A stretch of DNA of 39,539 nucleotides from the NCBI GenBank assembly GCA_947451985.1, contig CANGBQ010000003.1, positions 1-39,539 on the forward strand. The letters run 5' to 3'. A program made the translations under genes and the position numbers. Positions 39,347 to 39,539 of the stretch are shown here, piece after piece. Every line of letters starts with the position of its first letter. The first letter of the stretch is position 1. The DNA is from Chitinophagaceae bacterium (GTDB lineage Bacteria > Bacteroidota > Bacteroidia > Chitinophagales > Chitinophagaceae). The notes beneath the pieces are model-generated. The model saw only the letters and a program-made list of their open reading frames with translations, made no database searches and was not told where the DNA came from.

Positions 39347-39539
39347 ATGAGAGTAGTAAGAAACAATGATGAGAACTACACTGATGCTGAAATAGTCAGA
39401 ATATTAAAAGAAAGCATAGATGGCATTGGAATATTATACGATCGACATAAAAGTTTTTGTATAAATCGTATGAAGACTATGTATAAAGATCATGAGGAAC
39501 TCAAGGATATTTATCATGATGCCATCATGAGATTCTATG
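39347..39539 (+). CDS. ECF-type RNA polymerase sigma-70 family factor, N-terminal fragment
   Basis: Hand translation MRVVRNNDENYTDAEIVRILKESIDGIGILYDRHKSFCINRMKTMYKDHEELKDIYHDAIMRFY: sigma region 2-like; runs off the window so not in the ORF track. Confidence 0.75.
   Translation, partial: MRVVRNNDENYTDAEIVRILKESIDGIGILYDRHKSFCINRMKTMYKDHEELKDIYHDAIMRFY

Noticed and set aside
1-39539. CRISPR arrays, rRNA and tRNA genes
   Set aside because: No regularly spaced repeats, no rRNA-like segments, and no convincing tRNA cloverleaf seen by eye; a tRNAscan run would be decisive.

Overview
This 39.5-kb window looks like a chromosomal segment from a Bacteroidota bacterium, probably Chitinophagaceae-like. 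That placement is inferred from protein families and TAnnTTTG-type -7 promoter elements; no database search was possible. Positions 1 to about 32.2 kb are mostly conserved housekeeping genes: feoB (partial at the left edge), an M28/PDZ peptidase, pterin dehydratase, selD-mnmH, rho, a DEAD-box helicase, asnS, corA, DUF2480, a PpiD/SurA-like isomerase, nadA, DUF3089, chrA, nadD, feoA, ybeY, mnmG, ssb, a beta-carbonic anhydrase, fabG, GH3, lptB and metF. Positions about 32.2 to 39.5 kb are accessory: an ATPase-nuclease-like gene with an operator-like repeat array, a nested palindrome, a collagen-like lipoprotein, a three-gene membrane/vWA-like/Cys-rich operon, and the 5' end of an ECF sigma factor that the ORF track omits. 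Two candidates for undescribed systems stand out. The first is a tight three-gene cassette of SET, ATP-grasp and ATP-grasp-SET fusion genes (23476-26648). The second is the membrane/vWA/Cys-rich operon (36623-39162), which diverges from the ECF sigma gene; both transcription units carry the same bipartite motif TGGTTACCT-N10-TTTTTATAAGTA upstream, in head-to-head orientation. There is also a pair of parS-like sites just upstream of mnmG.
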